Source: Acidobacteriota bacterium (GTDB lineage: Bacteria > Acidobacteriota > Terriglobia > Terriglobales > Acidobacteriaceae). Taken from it: a stretch of DNA of 64,000 nucleotides. The position numbers and the translations under genes are program-made. The stretch covers positions 62,001-126,000 of the forward strand of contig JACPYL010000015.1 in assembly GCA_016196065.1 (NCBI GenBank), read 5' to 3'. Of the stretch, positions 17,845 through 28,491 are shown piece by piece. The notes under the pieces were generated by a model. That model saw only the letters and a program-made list of their open reading frames with translations, searched no databases and was not told the DNA's origin. Position 1 is the first letter of the stretch. Each line of letters opens with the position of its first letter.

Positions 17845-18000
17845 TTAGGCGACTTTCGTCTTTGTTTTCGCGCTCGATACGCCAGCTGGTTTCGCGTTGT
17901 TGCCCAGCGTACTCATCATTGCACGATCCCGAATTCGTCGTGCGATCTTCTGTTTGCGGAGTCGATGGTACCTGGATCGATCACCGTTCTTGGACGACAT
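17845..18000 (-). CDS. Small basic hypothetical protein
   Basis: From ATG 18000 (AGGAG eight bases upstream) the product has 51 residues, very rich in Arg and Lys (SRYHRLRKQKIARRIRDRAM) with a Lys/Thr-rich tail. The size and charge look like a nucleic-acid-binding or ribosome-associated peptide. I do not recognise a family. The upstream extension of the frame has no start signal. Confidence 0.6.
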   Translation of the reverse strand: MSSKNGDRSRYHRLRKQKIARRIRDRAMMSTLGNNAKPAGVSSAKTKTKVA

Positions 18001-18088
18001 AGTCTTACGCTCCTGTTGTGCGGGCTGGTTGAAACGATAAGGAAAGGCGAGTTCCGTGGTCTGAGCAATATTGACCACATTGCGCTTA

Positions 18089-18123
18089 CCGTGAGAACAA
18101 CTCAGAGCGAGTCGTTCTCACGG
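18089..18123. repeat. 15-bp intergenic hairpin
   Basis: CCGTGAGAACAACTC (18089-18103) pairs with GAGTCGTTCTCACGG (18109-18123) with a single mismatch and a 5-base loop. It lies 3' of the secreted-protein gene on the minus strand and upstream of the small basic gene. It has no T-run, so it may be an mRNA-stabilising or attenuating hairpin. Confidence 0.45.
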
Positions 18124-18142
18124 CAAGGTATCGCAGCGCGAC

Positions 18143-18889
18143 CTATTTCGGTATGTAGCTGAGGTCGGCGCGGAAGGCGGACATTTCGCCGACGATCCGG
18201 CGACAGCTGCGGCGCAGGTGTTCGAGCACCTGCGGACCAGTATCTCCGTAGGCTTCTTTCAGCGCTTCTTCGAGTTTCTTTTCGACCGGTTCCATATCAC
18301 TAAAAGATGCACGGTCGGTGACGAGCACGAACGTCGGTGTTTCGCCGCCATTGGCCAGCGAATACCAGCGGGACGGTTTTACCGGGTAATTCGTTTTCTG
18401 AATCGCCGCGTTGATCTTCTTCACCGCATCGATGAAGTCATTCAGATGTTCGGGAATGACCGAGTACGTGGCGGTCGTCCTCATCTTCGCCGGAGTGGCC
18501 GGCGGCTTGGTCTGGCTGAGGTCGTCGCGATACACGTAGTACGCGCTCGCCGTGCCCGCGGTATAGGGGCCCATGGTCTTTTCGACGTCTGGCTGGTCGA
18601 GCTTGTTGAAAGCCTCGCGGGAATCGAAATCCTTCCAGTTGTGACCCGGAGAAGACATCATGTAAGCGCCCGTGCGTTCGCCGGTGCGAATCTCCCAGAC
18701 CAGAATGCTCCAGGTGTCTTTCTGAGCGGCGTGAAACGCGGAATGTTGTTTGCGGCCAGCTTCCCATTGCGCGGTCATGCCAGGTTTGACTGTATCGATG
18801 TTGACTTCGGAAACCAGTTGCGGCGAGGACTGGGCCAGGGCCGCGACGGAGAGGACTATTAGAGTGACGAAGGGGACGAATTTACGCAT
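18143..18889 (-). CDS. Secreted hypothetical protein
   Basis: From ATG 18889 (AGGAG upstream) the product has 248 residues with a clear signal peptide (RKFVPFVTLIVLSVAALAQ). The body has two roughly similar halves that begin VNIDTVKPGMTAQWEAGRKQH and ATYSVIPEHLNDFIDAVKKI. That pattern suggests two ferredoxin-like (dimeric alpha-beta barrel) repeats, as in stress-responsive or antibiotic-monooxygenase folds. This is a fold guess only. It diverges from thrC. Confidence 0.65.
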   Translation of the reverse strand: MRKFVPFVTLIVLSVAALAQSSPQLVSEVNIDTVKPGMTAQWEAGRKQHSAFHAAQKDTWSILVWEIRTGERTGAYMMSSPGHNWKDFDSREAFNKLDQPDVEKTMGPYTAGTASAYYVYRDDLSQTKPPATPAKMRTTATYSVIPEHLNDFIDAVKKINAAIQKTNYPVKPSRWYSLANGGETPTFVLVTDRASFSDMEPVEKKLEEALKEAYGDTGPQVLEHLRRSCRRIVGEMSAFRADLSYIPK

Positions 18890-19047
18890 GGATTCTCCTG
18901 AAATTGGACTGCAGGCCGCCGGGGGATGGCGAGCCTTCACGAATGGTTTTGCTGCAAACAGGCGCAACGCTACGCCGCTGTAGACATAATGTCAACGGAA
19001 TGTACTGTTATCCGTGAGCCGAATTCTAAAATGCTATCCTTCCTGCG

Positions 19048-20253
19048 ATGCGAATTGCCTATCTTGAATGCACCCGTTGTGGCGAGCAACTCTCCGCCGA
19101 TCGCCCGCTGAATGTTTGCCCCAAAGATGGCGGCGTCCTTTATGTCCGCTATGATCTGGCCGCTCTGCGTGGGAAACTGCGGCGCGAAGATATCGCTGGA
19201 CGCGTCGCCAGCATGTGGCGCTATGCCGAGGTGTTGCCTGACGCAGTTCCCGTCACGCTCGGCGAGGGCTTTACTCCGATGTTGGCCAGCCGTGAATTCC
19301 CCAACGTGTTCATCAAAGATGAAGGATTGAACCCTACCGGGTCTTTCAAAGCGAGAGGCATGTCGGCCGCCGTCACGATGGCACAGCATTACGGGTTGAA
19401 AAAGCTGGCCGCACCCTCCGCGGGAAATGCTGGTGGAGCACTCGCTGCATATGCGGCAGCGGCTGGCATCGAAGCACATATATTCATGCCGAAAGATGTA
19501 CCCATCGCCAACCGCATGGAAAGCGATTACTACGGCGCGCACGTTACCCTAGTCGACGGCCTCATCAGCGATTGCGGACGCATGGTCGCTGAACGAAAAG
19601 ACAAAGAAGGATGGTTCGATGTCTCCACGTTGAAGGAACCATTTCGTGTGGAAGGCAAAAAGACCATGGGATACGAAGTCGCCGAACAGTTGGGATGGAA
19701 AATGCCGCAGGGCATCATCTACCCGACCGGAGGTGGCGTCGGCATGATCGGAATGTGGAAGGCTTTTGACGAGATGGAGCAGTTAGGTTGGATCGGGACC
19801 GATCGTCCGAAGATGGTGACCGTGCAGGCTGCAGGCTGCGCGCCGATCGTGAAAGCCTGGGAAGCAGGGAAGAGCAGTTCCGAGATGTGTGTCGGCGCGA
19901 CGACGTTTGCGTCCGGCTTGCGCGTGCCGAAGGCATACGGGGACTACCTGATCCTCGACATCATCAAGAAGAGCGCAGGCACGGCCGTCTCTGCAACCGA
20001 TGACGAGATCCTCGACGGAGTGCGGCACTGGGCGAGCGTCGAAGGCGTGTTCGCAGCTCCGGAAGGAGCGGCGTCGCTGCTCGCGTATCAAAAGCTACGC
20101 GCGTCGGGATTTTTCAAAGCCGACGACACCGTCGTCCTCTTCAATACCGGAACGGCTTACAAGTATCTCGACATGATGGAAGCGAAACGAAGAACAGTAC
20201 GCCCGGAGCCGCCGGCATCGCGGAATATTGGCGGGATCATTGGGCCGTTTTGA
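19048..20253 (+). CDS. thrC: Threonine synthase
   Basis: This 401-residue PLP enzyme has an N-terminal zinc-ribbon-like segment (CTRCGEQLSADRPLNVCPKDGG) followed by the fold-type II core. The PLP lysine lies in NPTGSFKARGMSAAV, and the phosphate-binding and cofactor loops (SAGNAGGALAAYAA; TGGGVGMIGMW) are intact. It converts O-phosphohomoserine to threonine. The other threonine genes are not nearby. A hairpin repeat follows its stop. Confidence 0.9.
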   Translation: MRIAYLECTRCGEQLSADRPLNVCPKDGGVLYVRYDLAALRGKLRREDIAGRVASMWRYAEVLPDAVPVTLGEGFTPMLASREFPNVFIKDEGLNPTGSFKARGMSAAVTMAQHYGLKKLAAPSAGNAGGALAAYAAAAGIEAHIFMPKDVPIANRMESDYYGAHVTLVDGLISDCGRMVAERKDKEGWFDVSTLKEPFRVEGKKTMGYEVAEQLGWKMPQGIIYPTGGGVGMIGMWKAFDEMEQLGWIGTDRPKMVTVQAAGCAPIVKAWEAGKSSSEMCVGATTFASGLRVPKAYGDYLILDIIKKSAGTAVSATDDEILDGVRHWASVEGVFAAPEGAASLLAYQKLRASGFFKADDTVVLFNTGTAYKYLDMMEAKRRTVRPEPPASRNIGGIIGPF

Positions 20254-20258
20254 AAATA

Positions 20259-20340
20259 GTGGTCAGTGGTTAATGATCAGTGATTAGCAAAACCCTGAGG
20301 TCCAAGTCGTGGTTTTGCTAATCACGAACCACGAACCACT
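20259..20340. repeat. Intergenic inverted repeat between thrC and ubiA
   Basis: GTGATTAGCAAAACC (20280-20294) pairs perfectly with GGTTTTGCTAATCAC (20311-20325) around a 16-base loop, and the flanks (AGTGGTCAGTGG / GAACCACGAACCACT) extend it imperfectly. It could act as a terminator for thrC or be a dispersed palindromic repeat. It rules out the longer GTG start of the ubiA frame at 20309. Confidence 0.6.
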
Positions 20341-20356
20341 GCTTTACAATCGTTCT

Positions 20357-21220
20357 GTGGCGGTTCTCCAAAATCTAAAGATCACCTTAGAGATGATCAA
20401 GTGGGAGCACTCGATTTTCGCGCTCCCGTTTGCCCTTTGCGGCGCGATGCTGGCTGCGGGCGGCGTGCCGCCGTGGCATCAACTGGTCTGGATCGTGGTG
20501 GCAATGGTTTCCGCGCGCTCGGCCGCCATGGCGTTCAATCGTCTCGCCGACGCCAGTATCGATGCCGCCAATCCTCGTACCAGTGTTCGAGCACTCCCGG
20601 CAGGATTGCTCACGCCATCGTTTGTCAGTGCCTTCGTCTTCATTTCCTGCGCTGTCTTCGTTCTTGCTGCCTGGCAATTGAACCGGCTGACGCTTCTACT
20701 GTCTCCGGTCGCACTCGCAGTGGTCTTGCTGTATTCCTATTCCAAGCGCTTTACGCGCTGGTCTCATCTTTTACTGGGACTTGCCCTCGGGATAGCACCC
20801 GCGGCGGCGTGGATTGCGGTCCGCGGCTCGCTCGATCCACGGATACTGCTGCTTACCGCCGCTGTGACTTTCTGGGTGGGCGGATTTGATGTCATCTATG
20901 CCTGCCAGGACTACGAATTCGATCGTGATCACGGATTGCACTCCGTTCCGCGCTATCTCGGGATCCATCGTGCGTTGTGGGTGGCGCGCCTCTTCCATCT
21001 GGTGATGCTCGCCCTGCTGGTCGCACTGATTCTGGCTTTCGGGCTCGGCAAACTGGCGATGGTGGGCGTGGCAGCGGTGGCGGCGCTTCTGGCCTACGAA
21101 CATTCCCTGGTGAGGCATGACGATTTGAGCAAGCTGAATGCGGCGTTCTTTACGATGAATGGCGTGATTGCAGTAGTTTTCTTCGTATTCATCGGCGCTG
21201 ACTTGTTGCTTCGAATTTGA
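20357..21220 (+). CDS. mqnP: UbiA-family prenyltransferase, MqnP-like
   Basis: From GTG 20357 the product has 287 residues and about eight membrane helices. The first prenyl-diphosphate/Mg site reads [15 protein letters not shown] and the second [14 protein letters not shown], both standard for UbiA enzymes. The start is chosen because the longer frame runs through an inverted repeat and because [23 protein letters not shown] is the normal N-terminus. Sitting just upstream of mqnE, it probably prenylates the futalosine-pathway naphthoate for menaquinone. Confidence 0.85.
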   Translation: MAVLQNLKITLEMIKWEHSIFALPFALCGAMLAAGGVPPWHQLVWIVVAMVSARSAAMAFNRLADASIDAANPRTSVRALPAGLLTPSFVSAFVFISCAVFVLAAWQLNRLTLLLSPVALAVVLLYSYSKRFTRWSHLLLGLALGIAPAAAWIAVRGSLDPRILLLTAAVTFWVGGFDVIYACQDYEFDRDHGLHSVPRYLGIHRALWVARLFHLVMLALLVALILAFGLGKLAMVGVAAVAALLAYEHSLVRHDDLSKLNAAFFTMNGVIAVVFFVFIGADLLLRI

Positions 21221-21289
21221 AGAAGATGAACCCGATGAAGTCACACGATGATGTGATCGAATGCCCGGCCCTGCGGTATCATTGAGGGG

Positions 21290-22420
21290 ATGGCGAACTC
21301 CCACTCATTTCAGACTGACGACCCCCGCCTCCACCCAATTAAAGACAAGGTTCTCGCCGGAGAACGTCTCAACGAGGCGGATGCCCTGGTTCTTTATGGG
21401 ACGGGCGACATCCTCGCCGTAGGCTGGCTTGCCAACTGGATGCGGGAGCGGATGCATGGAGACACCGCGTACTTCAACGTCAATCGCCACATTAATCCCA
21501 CGAACGTCTGTATCGCGGCATGCCGTCTGTGTGCCTTCGGCCGCAAGAAAGATTCGCCCGGTGCATACACGATGGCGCTGGAGGAAGCGTTTCAAACGGC
21601 GTCTTCCGGATACTCCGAGGCGATTACAGAATTTCATATCGTAGGCGGGTTGCATCCTGACCTGCCATTCCAGTATTTCCTCGACCTGGTTTCAGGATTG
21701 AAAGATCGTTTCCCGCAGGTTCACATGAAAGCCTTCACCATGGTGGAAGTCGCATACCTGGCCAAGCGGTCGAAGCTTTCCATCCGCGAGACGCTGGTGA
21801 AGATGAAAGAAGCGGGCGTCGATTCACTGCCCGGCGGCGGAGCGGAGATTTTTGCCGACCGCGTGCGGCACATCATCTGCGATCACAAGATTGACGGCAG
21901 CGAATGGCTGGACACGGCACGCACAGCTCACGAGGTTGGACTCAAATCGAACGCGACTATGCTATACGGGCACATCGAGAACGATGAAGATCGCGTCGAT
22001 CACCTGCTGAAGCTCCGTACATTGCAGGATGAAACCAGCGGCTTCCAGACCTTCATTCCGCTGGCATTCCATCCCGCGAATACTCCGTTGCAGCATCTGC
22101 CGACTACTACTGGCATGCTCGACATCAAGCAGATCGCGGTCAGCCGGCTGGTGCTCGACAATTTCCCGCATATCAAGTCTTACTGGCAGATGATGACGCC
22201 GAAGATCGCGCAAATCTCCCTGCGCTTTGGCGCCGACGATATCGACGGCACCGTGGTCGAAGAAAAGATTTACCACGATGCGGGCGCGACCACACCGCAG
22301 GGCATGCGGCGGCAGGACTTGATTCGACTCATCACCGAAGCCGGACGTGAGCCAGTGGAGAGGGACACCTTGTACCGTCCGGTTACACGTACGGAGACGT
22401 CGTTCACAGTTTCGGTGTAA
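21290..22420 (+). CDS. mqnE: Aminofutalosine synthase
   Basis: This 376-residue radical-SAM enzyme of the futalosine menaquinone route carries the cluster motif C-x3-C-x2-C in NVCIAACRLCAFGR. GGLHPDLPFQYF, AFTMVEVAYLAKRS and DSLPGGGAEIF match the MqnE/CofH-like family. It joins chorismate-derived 3-enolpyruvylbenzoate to a SAM-derived adenosyl radical to give aminofutalosine. MqnA, MqnB, MqnC and MqnD are not in this window. Confidence 0.92.
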   Translation: MANSHSFQTDDPRLHPIKDKVLAGERLNEADALVLYGTGDILAVGWLANWMRERMHGDTAYFNVNRHINPTNVCIAACRLCAFGRKKDSPGAYTMALEEAFQTASSGYSEAITEFHIVGGLHPDLPFQYFLDLVSGLKDRFPQVHMKAFTMVEVAYLAKRSKLSIRETLVKMKEAGVDSLPGGGAEIFADRVRHIICDHKIDGSEWLDTARTAHEVGLKSNATMLYGHIENDEDRVDHLLKLRTLQDETSGFQTFIPLAFHPANTPLQHLPTTTGMLDIKQIAVSRLVLDNFPHIKSYWQMMTPKIAQISLRFGADDIDGTVVEEKIYHDAGATTPQGMRRQDLIRLITEAGREPVERDTLYRPVTRTETSFTVSV

Positions 22421-22530
22421 GTCGCAGTTTCGATATCGCAATTTGTACTAACCCACGTTCTCTCGCCGCGAGATAGTTATTCGTCGACGCACCCATTCTG
22501 GGGTACCATGCTCTGTCTCCGGAGCGAAAT

Positions 22531-24348
22531 GTGCAAATCCTGATTGCCCGCTTGTCGATCGCCTGCCTGTTGTTTTGCCCGTCCTTGGGATTTGCGGCAG
22601 ATCCGCAGTGGGTCGAGGTACGCTCGCCACACTTTTCCGTGATCACCGATGCCGGAGAAAAGCGCGGCCGGGATGTGGCACTCCATTTCGAGCAGATGCG
22701 ATCCGTATTCGGCACGCTGTTAACCAAGGCAAACGTCAATCTGTCGGTCCCTCCGCAGATCGTGGCATTTCGCAGCCAAAAAGAGATGCGGCAAGTCGCT
22801 CCAATTTTTAAGGGCAAGCCGACGGAACTGGCCGGCCTGTTTCAGAGTGGGCAAGACCGTAGTTTCATCATGTTGGATATGTCGGTGGAAGATCCGTGGA
22901 CGGTCGTCTTCCACGAGTACGCGCACCGGTTGATGGATGGCAATCTCACGTTCCGGACGGACCCGTGGTTCGAAGAGGGCTTTGCCGAGTATTTCTCCAG
23001 TATCGAGGTGGATAACAAGGAAGCGCGCGTCGGAAAGATCCCCGAGGATACCTACGGAATTCTGTCGCAACTCGGCATGATGAAGACGGTCGATCTGCTT
23101 CGCGTGCAGCAATACTCCAAGACCTACAACGAGTCGGGAGACCATCGCACCACGTTCTATGCCCAGTCTGGACTCACGATTCATTATCTCTACGACAAAC
23201 TTTTGATACCCAAGCTGGCTGTTTACTTCGATACTCTGCAACTCCAGAAGAAGACGGTGGAACAGTCTTTTCAGGCAGCCTTTGGAATGTCGCCAGGGGA
23301 GTTCGACAAAGTCCTGTATGACTACCTGAGGAGCGGACACTATCTCTATTATCCGATTCCGACGCCGGCCGGAATTGTGGCCGCCCAATTTTCCGCTGCT
23401 CCCGTAACTCTTGCAGACGCTCGCGTCGTACTGGCCGATATCCACGCTCATTCGCCGGATTATAAAGATCAGGCTATGAAGGAATTTCAAGATATCTTGA
23501 AATCGGATGCGAATAACGAAACCGCACTTCGTGGTATGGGATATGGCTACCTGCAGCAAAAGGATTGGGAACATGCCGCCGACTACTTTCGCCGGGCGGC
23601 TCAGCAGAGTAGCAAGGATCCGTGGGTCCACTATTACTATGCCATGCTGTTGAGGGAGCAAGGTGCCAGACAAGATTCAGGCGGCGATGAAATCAAGAAG
23701 GAATTGCTGGCCGCGATCGCACTGGATCCCACATTGGCCGATGCCTATTCCTTGCTGGGATATCAGCAGGCAATATCCGGCGAACCTGAAAAAGGCGTTG
23801 AGACACTGAAAAAGGCAATCGAACTCTCGCCCCGGAACGAACACTATCAGTTCACCCTCGCGAATGTGTATATGTCGAACCGGAAGGTGGATGAGGCAAT
23901 CGCGATCTTTCGCAGCCTCGAGAGTAGCTCCGACCAGGAGATTGCGATGCATGCCCGCGAAACACGCGTGCAAGCTGAAAATTACCGGGAGCAGTCGCGC
24001 ACCTTTGCCGTACGAGTCGAGAACCAGAACTCAGACCATGGTGTTGCGATCCGGCAAGCGCCGGACGTGACGGTAAACAGTGCGAGAGTGGAGGCCCCGA
24101 TCACGGTCACTGCCGTGCATTTCTTGAAGGGAAAGCTGGCGAGTGTAGACTGTTCAGCCGCTCCGCAGGCTGTTTTGACGCTCAATGCGGGCGCAAAGTC
24201 TTTGAAACTGCACGTACGTGACACAGGTCACGTGATCGTGATTGGCGCGGATCACTTTTCCTGCGATTGGAAGAGCAAGAATGTGGCCGTGAACTATCGC
24301 GGACGTCCTGATGGCGAAGGAGATGTGGTTTCGCTCGAGATTCAATAA
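22531..24348 (+). CDS. Secreted gluzincin-like protein with TPR repeats
   Basis: GTG 22531 opens a 605-residue protein with a signal peptide ending FGAAD. A zinc-protease-like HEYAHRLM motif lies near residue 128 and EEGFAEYFS about 22 residues later, the HExxH plus E arrangement of gluzincins (DUF1570-like). From about residue 310 there are TPR repeats (ALRGMGYGYLQQKDWEHAADYFRRA), then a C-terminal beta-rich domain. It is probably a periplasmic or surface protease-scaffold. The substrate is unknown. Confidence 0.8.
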   Translation: MQILIARLSIACLLFCPSLGFAADPQWVEVRSPHFSVITDAGEKRGRDVALHFEQMRSVFGTLLTKANVNLSVPPQIVAFRSQKEMRQVAPIFKGKPTELAGLFQSGQDRSFIMLDMSVEDPWTVVFHEYAHRLMDGNLTFRTDPWFEEGFAEYFSSIEVDNKEARVGKIPEDTYGILSQLGMMKTVDLLRVQQYSKTYNESGDHRTTFYAQSGLTIHYLYDKLLIPKLAVYFDTLQLQKKTVEQSFQAAFGMSPGEFDKVLYDYLRSGHYLYYPIPTPAGIVAAQFSAAPVTLADARVVLADIHAHSPDYKDQAMKEFQDILKSDANNETALRGMGYGYLQQKDWEHAADYFRRAAQQSSKDPWVHYYYAMLLREQGARQDSGGDEIKKELLAAIALDPTLADAYSLLGYQQAISGEPEKGVETLKKAIELSPRNEHYQFTLANVYMSNRKVDEAIAIFRSLESSSDQEIAMHARETRVQAENYREQSRTFAVRVENQNSDHGVAIRQAPDVTVNSARVEAPITVTAVHFLKGKLASVDCSAAPQAVLTLNAGAKSLKLHVRDTGHVIVIGADHFSCDWKSKNVAVNYRGRPDGEGDVVSLEIQ

Positions 24349-24381
24349 CGGTCAGGAACTTCTTCTACCGATGCGCATCTA

Positions 24382-24927
24382 ATGGCTATGACTAAAGAAC
24401 AGACAGCAGTGCTCGGCGGTGGGTGTTTTTGGTGTAGCGAGGCCGTATTCCAACGCTTGACCGGCGTGACGCACGTGGAATCCGGATACATGGGCGGCCA
24501 CATCGATAATCCAACCTACCGCCAGGTCTGCGGCGGCGATACCGGGCACGTGGAAGTGATACGGGTGACCTTCAATCCCGATGAAATCAGCTATCGCGAC
24601 TTGCTCGACGTGTTCTTTGCCGTGCACGATCCGACTACGCTGAACCGGCAGGGAAACGATGCGGGAGAGCAGTACCGATCGGCCATCTTCTATAGCGATG
24701 AAGATCAGCAACGCGTTGCCGAAGCGACGATTGCGGAATTGACTGCTGCCAAGGAATTTCCGGAGCCGATCGTCACCGCCGTCGAGCCGGCGTCGAAATT
24801 CTACGTGGCCGAGGATTATCACCAGAATTACTACAACGAGAATTCAAGGCAGCCTTACTGCATGTTCGTGATCTCTCCCAAGCTGGCAAAGCTGGAAGCG
24901 AAGTTCGCGGCCAAGCTACAGGCGTAA
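24382..24927 (+). CDS. msrA: Peptide methionine sulfoxide reductase MsrA
   Basis: This 181-residue MsrA has the catalytic GCFWC motif near residue 16 and the YRQVCGGDTGHVEVIRV and HDPTTLNRQGND blocks. It reduces methionine-S-sulfoxide in proteins. There are two Met codons at the N-terminus (24382, 24388); the first is used. A strong terminator follows at 25046. Confidence 0.95.
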   Translation: MAMTKEQTAVLGGGCFWCSEAVFQRLTGVTHVESGYMGGHIDNPTYRQVCGGDTGHVEVIRVTFNPDEISYRDLLDVFFAVHDPTTLNRQGNDAGEQYRSAIFYSDEDQQRVAEATIAELTAAKEFPEPIVTAVEPASKFYVAEDYHQNYYNENSRQPYCMFVISPKLAKLEAKFAAKLQA

Positions 24928-24951
24928 ATCGCCTGATGAGAGCAATGGTAG

Positions 24952-27294
<2,343 letters not shown>

Positions 27295-27343
27295 GGGTTC
27301 AAGAATTTACCCCAATCTGCGCATCGAACAAACGAGTGTGAAT

Positions 27344-27850
27344 ATGCTAGACGTACGAAATGCAAACCTGCTTGAAGCTCTACTGGACTCCTGGGACAGG
27401 AACAACACCATCCTGATCAACCTGCTCCGCGCCGTCCCAGAGGGTGGACTCGAAGTCCGGGCCATGGAGAGTAGCCCGTCCGTCGGAGAGATGTTGATGC
27501 ACATCCACTATGTCCGGCTCGTATTCGTCTCCGAAGATGCTCCCGATTTTGCCAAGCCGATGCCCGAGGGAGAGTGGAGGACCGAGCGCGACCGCAACCG
27601 CAACCGCATGGTCCAAATGCTGAACGATAGTGCGAAGGTTGTGAGAGACGTGCTAAGGAATAGGGTGGAGACGTGCGGGCAGATGAACCTCCACTATGAT
27701 CACCCGGTTCTTTTTCTCCAGCACATGATCTGGCATGAGGGTTACCATCACGGTCAGATCAAACTGGCGCTCAAGTTGGCAGGCCACCCTATCAGCGATG
27801 ACGAAGCTGGGCCAGGTACATGGAGCGTCTGGATGAATAAAAAAGATTGA
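27344..27850 (+). CDS. DinB-family four-helix protein
   Basis: From ATG 27344 the product has 168 residues. GEMLMHIHYVR and the C-terminal HMIWHEGYHHGQIKLALKLAG supply the metal-binding His residues typical of DinB/YfiT-like putative metalloenzymes. A GTG lies six bases upstream and could also be used. Members act in thiol transfer or are of unknown function. It follows the DUF817 gene closely on the same strand. Confidence 0.82.
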   Translation: MLDVRNANLLEALLDSWDRNNTILINLLRAVPEGGLEVRAMESSPSVGEMLMHIHYVRLVFVSEDAPDFAKPMPEGEWRTERDRNRNRMVQMLNDSAKVVRDVLRNRVETCGQMNLHYDHPVLFLQHMIWHEGYHHGQIKLALKLAGHPISDDEAGPGTWSVWMNKKD

Positions 27851-27966
27851 GTGGGAATACGCGTTGGTCCGCATTAAGTAGAAAGCGATCTTAGCTGACG
27901 ACAATCGACCACCGGCGCAGGCGTCGTAAGGTCATCTGAATTTGATTGTCCCCGAAGGGAGTTCTT

Positions 27967-28488
27967 ATGGTCACACTAAATGTGAATGGAGTCCGGCACG
28001 AAGTACAGGCGCCTGACGATACTCCTCTACTCTACGTTTTGCGCAACGATCTCCATCTGGTCGGTCCGCAGTTCGGTTGCGGACTCGCTCAGTGCGGAGC
28101 CTGTGCAGTCCTGATCGACGGAAAAGAGGTGCGTTCCTGTATCACGGCCATTTCGTCCGTTGGCAACCAGGAAATCACGACGCTCGAAGGGCTGCCAGCG
28201 CGGTGGGCAAAGCAAAAAGGCCTTTCCGCGGAGGACGCGAAAAATACGCTTCATCCGGTACAGCAGGCCTGGATTGAGGAGCAGACTCCGCAGTGCGGCT
28301 TCTGCCAGAACGGGATGATGATCAAGGCGACTGAACTGCTCGAAAGTAATCCCCAGCCGAGCCTGGCGCAAATCAAGGAAGCTTTCACCACTTCCGGGGT
28401 GTCGCCTAATCTCTGTCGCTGTGGAACCTACGTTGCGATCATTGAATCCGTGAAGCATGCCGCCGAAATCATGGCGAAGGGGAGGTAA
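27967..28488 (+). CDS. iorA: 2Fe-2S subunit of an isoquinoline 1-oxidoreductase-type molybdenum hydroxylase
   Basis: This 173-residue protein has the N-terminal plant-type [2Fe-2S] motif (CGLAQCGACAVLIDG...C) and the C-terminal four-helix second cluster (CGFCQNGMM...CRCGTY). AAGGGAG lies six bases before ATG 27967. It delivers electrons from the molybdopterin subunit encoded 3 bp downstream. The separate FAD subunit of xanthine dehydrogenases is absent, as in IorAB. Confidence 0.93.
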   Translation: MVTLNVNGVRHEVQAPDDTPLLYVLRNDLHLVGPQFGCGLAQCGACAVLIDGKEVRSCITAISSVGNQEITTLEGLPARWAKQKGLSAEDAKNTLHPVQQAWIEEQTPQCGFCQNGMMIKATELLESNPQPSLAQIKEAFTTSGVSPNLCRCGTYVAIIESVKHAAEIMAKGR

Positions 28489-28491
28489 GCG

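Noticed and set aside
22720-23673. A 317-codon minus-strand open frame
   Set aside because: It is antisense to the recognised HExxH-TPR protein gene.
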